In this document: piece after piece, positions 31,793-33,417 of the stretch
How the letters are laid out: each line of letters starts with the position of its first letter
How positions within the stretch are numbered: the first letter of the stretch is position 1
Source of the DNA: an uncultured Francisella sp.
GTDB taxonomy: Bacteria; Pseudomonadota; Gammaproteobacteria; Burkholderiales; Neisseriaceae
Direction of reading: 5' to 3'
DNA: 33,417 nucleotides
NCBI GenBank assembly: GCA_943914555.1
Contig: CALUCM010000016.1
Span: forward strand, 1-33,417
Program-made: the position numbers and the translations under genes
The notes under the pieces: model-generated
Told to the model about the DNA's origin: nothing
Database searches by the model: none
What the model saw: the letters and a program-made list of their open reading frames with translations, nothing else

Positions 31793-32218
31793 CTATTTTT
31801 TTGTACGATAAAATAGCCGTTTTGCATTGATGGTTTTTTTGTAGAGCAAGGGCGCCTGAGTGATCAAATGAAAAAAACCATAAAGCCATAATATGCATGA
31901 TATCCCCCATCCTAACATTTTAGTGTGCAAGGGATAATAAGTATTTTTGAAAGTAAGATAAAGAGTTTGATCTGTGTCAAGGAAAACAGTCCATATCAGG
32001 GTACATAAGATCAAACACCATGCATGGGGAGTGTAGGAAGAGCGACTGACTGCGCGTGACCCAATCAGCAAACCAAAGGCAGGAATCATCAGAATGCCGC
32101 TACTTGGTAAGAAAAGGATTTCTAAAAGAGCAAGAAAATAAAGGGCATATGCAGTGGCTATAACCCTAGATACCGATGGATCAATACGTTTTCCCCAAAT
32201 ATCATCTAGAATGTTCAT
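31793..32218 (-). CDS. Small multi-span membrane protein of unknown function
   Basis: Not recognised. It has 141 aa from the ATG at 32218; a TTG five codons upstream keeps the frame open but is less likely. A soluble N-terminus (NILDDIWGKRIDPSVSR) is followed by about four hydrophobic segments: roughly 21-37, 40-56, 68-82 and 103-122. Short basic loops separate them, and the Lys/Arg-rich tail NAKRLFYRTKK should be cytosolic. No signal peptide, cysteine motif or catalytic pattern is seen. A TATAAT promoter lies upstream on its own strand. It converges with a DMT transporter and is divergent from rlmE. Confidence 0.65.
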   Translation of the reverse strand: MNILDDIWGKRIDPSVSRVIATAYALYFLALLEILFLPSSGILMIPAFGLLIGSRAVSRSSYTPHAWCLILCTLIWTVFLDTDQTLYLTFKNTYYPLHTKMLGWGISCILWLYGFFHLITQAPLLYKKTINAKRLFYRTKK

Positions 32219-32255
32219 GGGCTTTTTCTGCAATCAGATAATTAAGAAGCTCAAG

Positions 32256-32285
32256 ATTATACGATATGCTAATTATTTTTGTATA
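32256..32285 (-). promoter_or_regulatory. Promoter for the small membrane protein gene
   Basis: On the minus strand TATACA (plus 32280-32285, 4 of 6 consensus bases) and a perfect TATAAT (plus 32256-32261) are 18 bases apart, ending 37 bases before the ATG at 32218. Confidence 0.45.
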
Positions 32286-32351
32286 AGCTATTGTTATTTA
32301 GCTAGCTATCTCAATAGGGCTTGCGTCTTAGCCATTAATTATATCGTTGCA

Positions 32352-32360
32352 TGCTATAAT
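32352..32360 (+). promoter_or_regulatory. Extended -10 promoter for rlmE-ftsH
   Basis: The sequence TGCTATAAT is a perfect extended -10 (TGnTATAAT), 52 bases before the rlmE ATG. The hexamer 17 bases upstream, CCATTA, is not a useful -35, which is usual for extended -10 promoters. Confidence 0.55.
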
Positions 32361-32412
32361 AGTGCGGCTATGGGTTGTGGTGGTTGTCAAAGTGGCGGGT
32401 CGATAATAAAAA

Positions 32413-33030
32413 ATGCGTTCCAAATCGTCTAGTTGGTGGCTAAATGAGCATGTGCATGATGCATTTGTACAATTAGCTAAAAAAGAGGGTTATCGTTCTC
32501 GAGCCGCGTATAAGCTATTAGAGATAGATCAAAAAGATAATCTCTTAAAGCCAGGAATGTTGGTTGTTGACCTGGGTAGTGCACCTGGTAGTTGGTCGCA
32601 GGTAGTGCGTAAGAAAGTAAAACAATATGGCAAAGTTTTTGCCTTAGATATTTTGTCGATGGAGCCAATTGAGGGTGTGTCTTTTTTGCAAGGTGATTTT
32701 ACTGAGCTGGAGATATTGCGTCAGTTAGAAGATAAGTTGCGTGATCAAAAAATTGATCTTGTGATTTGCGATATGGCACCCAATATGACAGGTACTGCGG
32801 TTACTGATCAGGCCAAAAGCTATTTTTTAGCTGAGTTGGCGGCTGATTTTGCTAAAAATTATTTGCAGTCTGATGGACGTTTTCTGGTAAAGGTTTTCCA
32901 GGGAAGTGGCTATAATGACTATATTAAGCTATTAAAAAGTCAATTTATGCAGGTTGTCATAAGAAAACCTCAAGCTTCACGCAACCGCTCTAATGAGCTT
33001 TATTTATTAGCCTCTGTGCTGCGTCAATGA
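32413..33030 (+). CDS. rlmE: 23S rRNA (uridine(2552)-2'-O)-methyltransferase
   Basis: SAM-dependent RrmJ/FtsJ methyltransferase acting on U2552 of 23S rRNA in the A-loop of the 50S subunit; 205 aa. The catalytic K-D-K-E set is visible: Lys34 in RAAYKLLEI, Asp120 in CDMAPN, Lys160 in LVKVFQG and Glu195 in SNELYLL. The SAM-binding motif I is VVDLGSAPGSWSQ at 51-63. No clear Shine-Dalgarno precedes the ATG. It is followed after 18 bases by ftsH, the standard gammaproteobacterial pairing. Confidence 0.96.
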   Translation: MRSKSSSWWLNEHVHDAFVQLAKKEGYRSRAAYKLLEIDQKDNLLKPGMLVVDLGSAPGSWSQVVRKKVKQYGKVFALDILSMEPIEGVSFLQGDFTELEILRQLEDKLRDQKIDLVICDMAPNMTGTAVTDQAKSYFLAELAADFAKNYLQSDGRFLVKVFQGSGYNDYIKLLKSQFMQVVIRKPQASRNRSNELYLLASVLRQ

Positions 33031-33048
33031 TTATAGGAGTTTTAGTGA

Positions 33049-33417
33049 GTGAACAATAATTCTATTAAAAAAAGTTTAATCCTCATTTTGGGGGTAGTAA
33101 CACTCTTATTTTTTGCTTACAGTGTTGTTAAGCAAGAAGGAGCTAGTAAAGTTCAGTTGAGCTATTCTGATTTCTTAAACACTGTTGATGCGCAGCAAAT
33201 TGACAATGTGAATGTTAAGGGCTCTTTTTTGTATGGTTATCAGCTTACCGGCGAAAAAAAGGATAAAAGTAGGTTCATGGTCAATGCTCCGTATGATGTT
33301 TCTTTGTTCGGTAAGCTGGCAAAAAATCAAGTCAATGTTACGGTAACACCAGAAAAGAGGCCAGGGCTTTTAGAAAATTTATTTATCAGCTTGGTTCCCT
33401 TCTTATTAATGATTTTT
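33049..33417 (+). CDS. ftsH: ATP-dependent zinc metalloprotease FtsH, N-terminal part
   Basis: The first 123 codons of FtsH, cut by the window end. The start is GTG at 33049, with AGGAG nine bases upstream. The N-terminal transmembrane helix (about 8-24: LILILGVVTLLFFAYSVV) is followed by the periplasmic domain (about 25-110), with the family-typical VQLSYSDFLNTVDAQQIDNVNVKG. The second transmembrane helix begins at the end (LVPFLLMIF). The AAA+ and zinc protease domains lie outside. FtsH degrades membrane and regulatory proteins such as LpxC and sigma32 in relatives. Confidence 0.93.
   Translation, partial: MNNNSIKKSLILILGVVTLLFFAYSVVKQEGASKVQLSYSDFLNTVDAQQIDNVNVKGSFLYGYQLTGEKKDKSRFMVNAPYDVSLFGKLAKNQVNVTVTPEKRPGLLENLFISLVPFLLMIF

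Noticed and set aside
32154..32432. 92-codon plus-strand open frame between the small membrane protein gene and rlmE
   Set aside because: It overlaps promoters of both neighbours and the antisense end of a better gene, and its product shows no coherent pattern.
1..33417. CRISPR array, insertion sequence, prophage, toxin-antitoxin or defence cassette
   Set aside because: No repeated spacers, transposase or integrase motifs, terminal repeats or small toxin-antitoxin-like pairs were seen; nearly every gene is a recognised core gene.

Overview
The window is a dense, AT-rich stretch of bacterial chromosome made almost entirely of housekeeping genes. Proteins and gene pairs (yajC-secD-secF, mutL-miaA, truB-rpsO-pnp, gpmI-envC-ctpA, fabD-fabG, rlmE-ftsH, a PanP-type decarboxylase) point to a gammaproteobacterium. 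The low GC and the partly scrambled operons would suit a Legionellales-like or other host-associated lineage, but that placement is inference; no rRNA or other decisive marker is present. No insertion sequence, prophage, CRISPR array, toxin-antitoxin pair or defence island was found, and no gene-free stretch exceeds about 210 bases.

Layout. (1) 67-3491, +: PanP-like decarboxylase, aroC, xthA-type nuclease. (2) 3507-10080, -: a lipoprotein gene with its own promoter and terminator, then truB, rpsO, pnp, leuB, ispB and a tRNA-Arg(CCU). (3) 10197-17865, -: yajC-secD-secF-dedA-mutL-miaA-pheA, seven tightly packed genes. (4) 18067-19123, -: yqgE-ruvX. (5) 19293-25506, +: gpmI-envC-like-ctpA-tadA fusion-ruvB. 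(6) 25562-26245, -: HlyIII-family membrane protein. (7) 26381-28857, +: fabD-fabG-gloB. (8) 28854-30809, -: DMT transporter and transaldolase. (9) 30913-31776, +: second DMT transporter. (10) 31793-32218, -: unrecognised small membrane protein. (11) 32413 to the end, +: rlmE and the start of ftsH.

The genes cover RNA maturation and decay (truB, pnp, miaA, tadA, rlmE, ruvX), translation (rpsO, tRNA), DNA repair (mutL, xthA, ruvB), secretion and envelope (yajC/secDF, ftsH, ctpA, envC-like, dedA), shikimate-derived metabolism (aroC, pheA), fatty acid synthesis (fabDG), quinone side chain (ispB), leucine (leuB), glycolysis and pentose phosphate (gpmI, tal) and detoxification (gloB).

There is no obvious new multi-gene system. 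The points most worth a second look are: a TadA deaminase fused to a TfoX-C-like domain and carrying an unusual anticodon-loop-binding segment; a long RNA stem just ahead of pnp and a double hairpin ahead of rpsO, which look like autoregulatory leaders; a terminator-like hairpin inside the gpmI leader; a DedA protein with Gln in place of a conserved membrane Glu; and a lipoprotein with an LEA/apolipoprotein-like helical repeat body.
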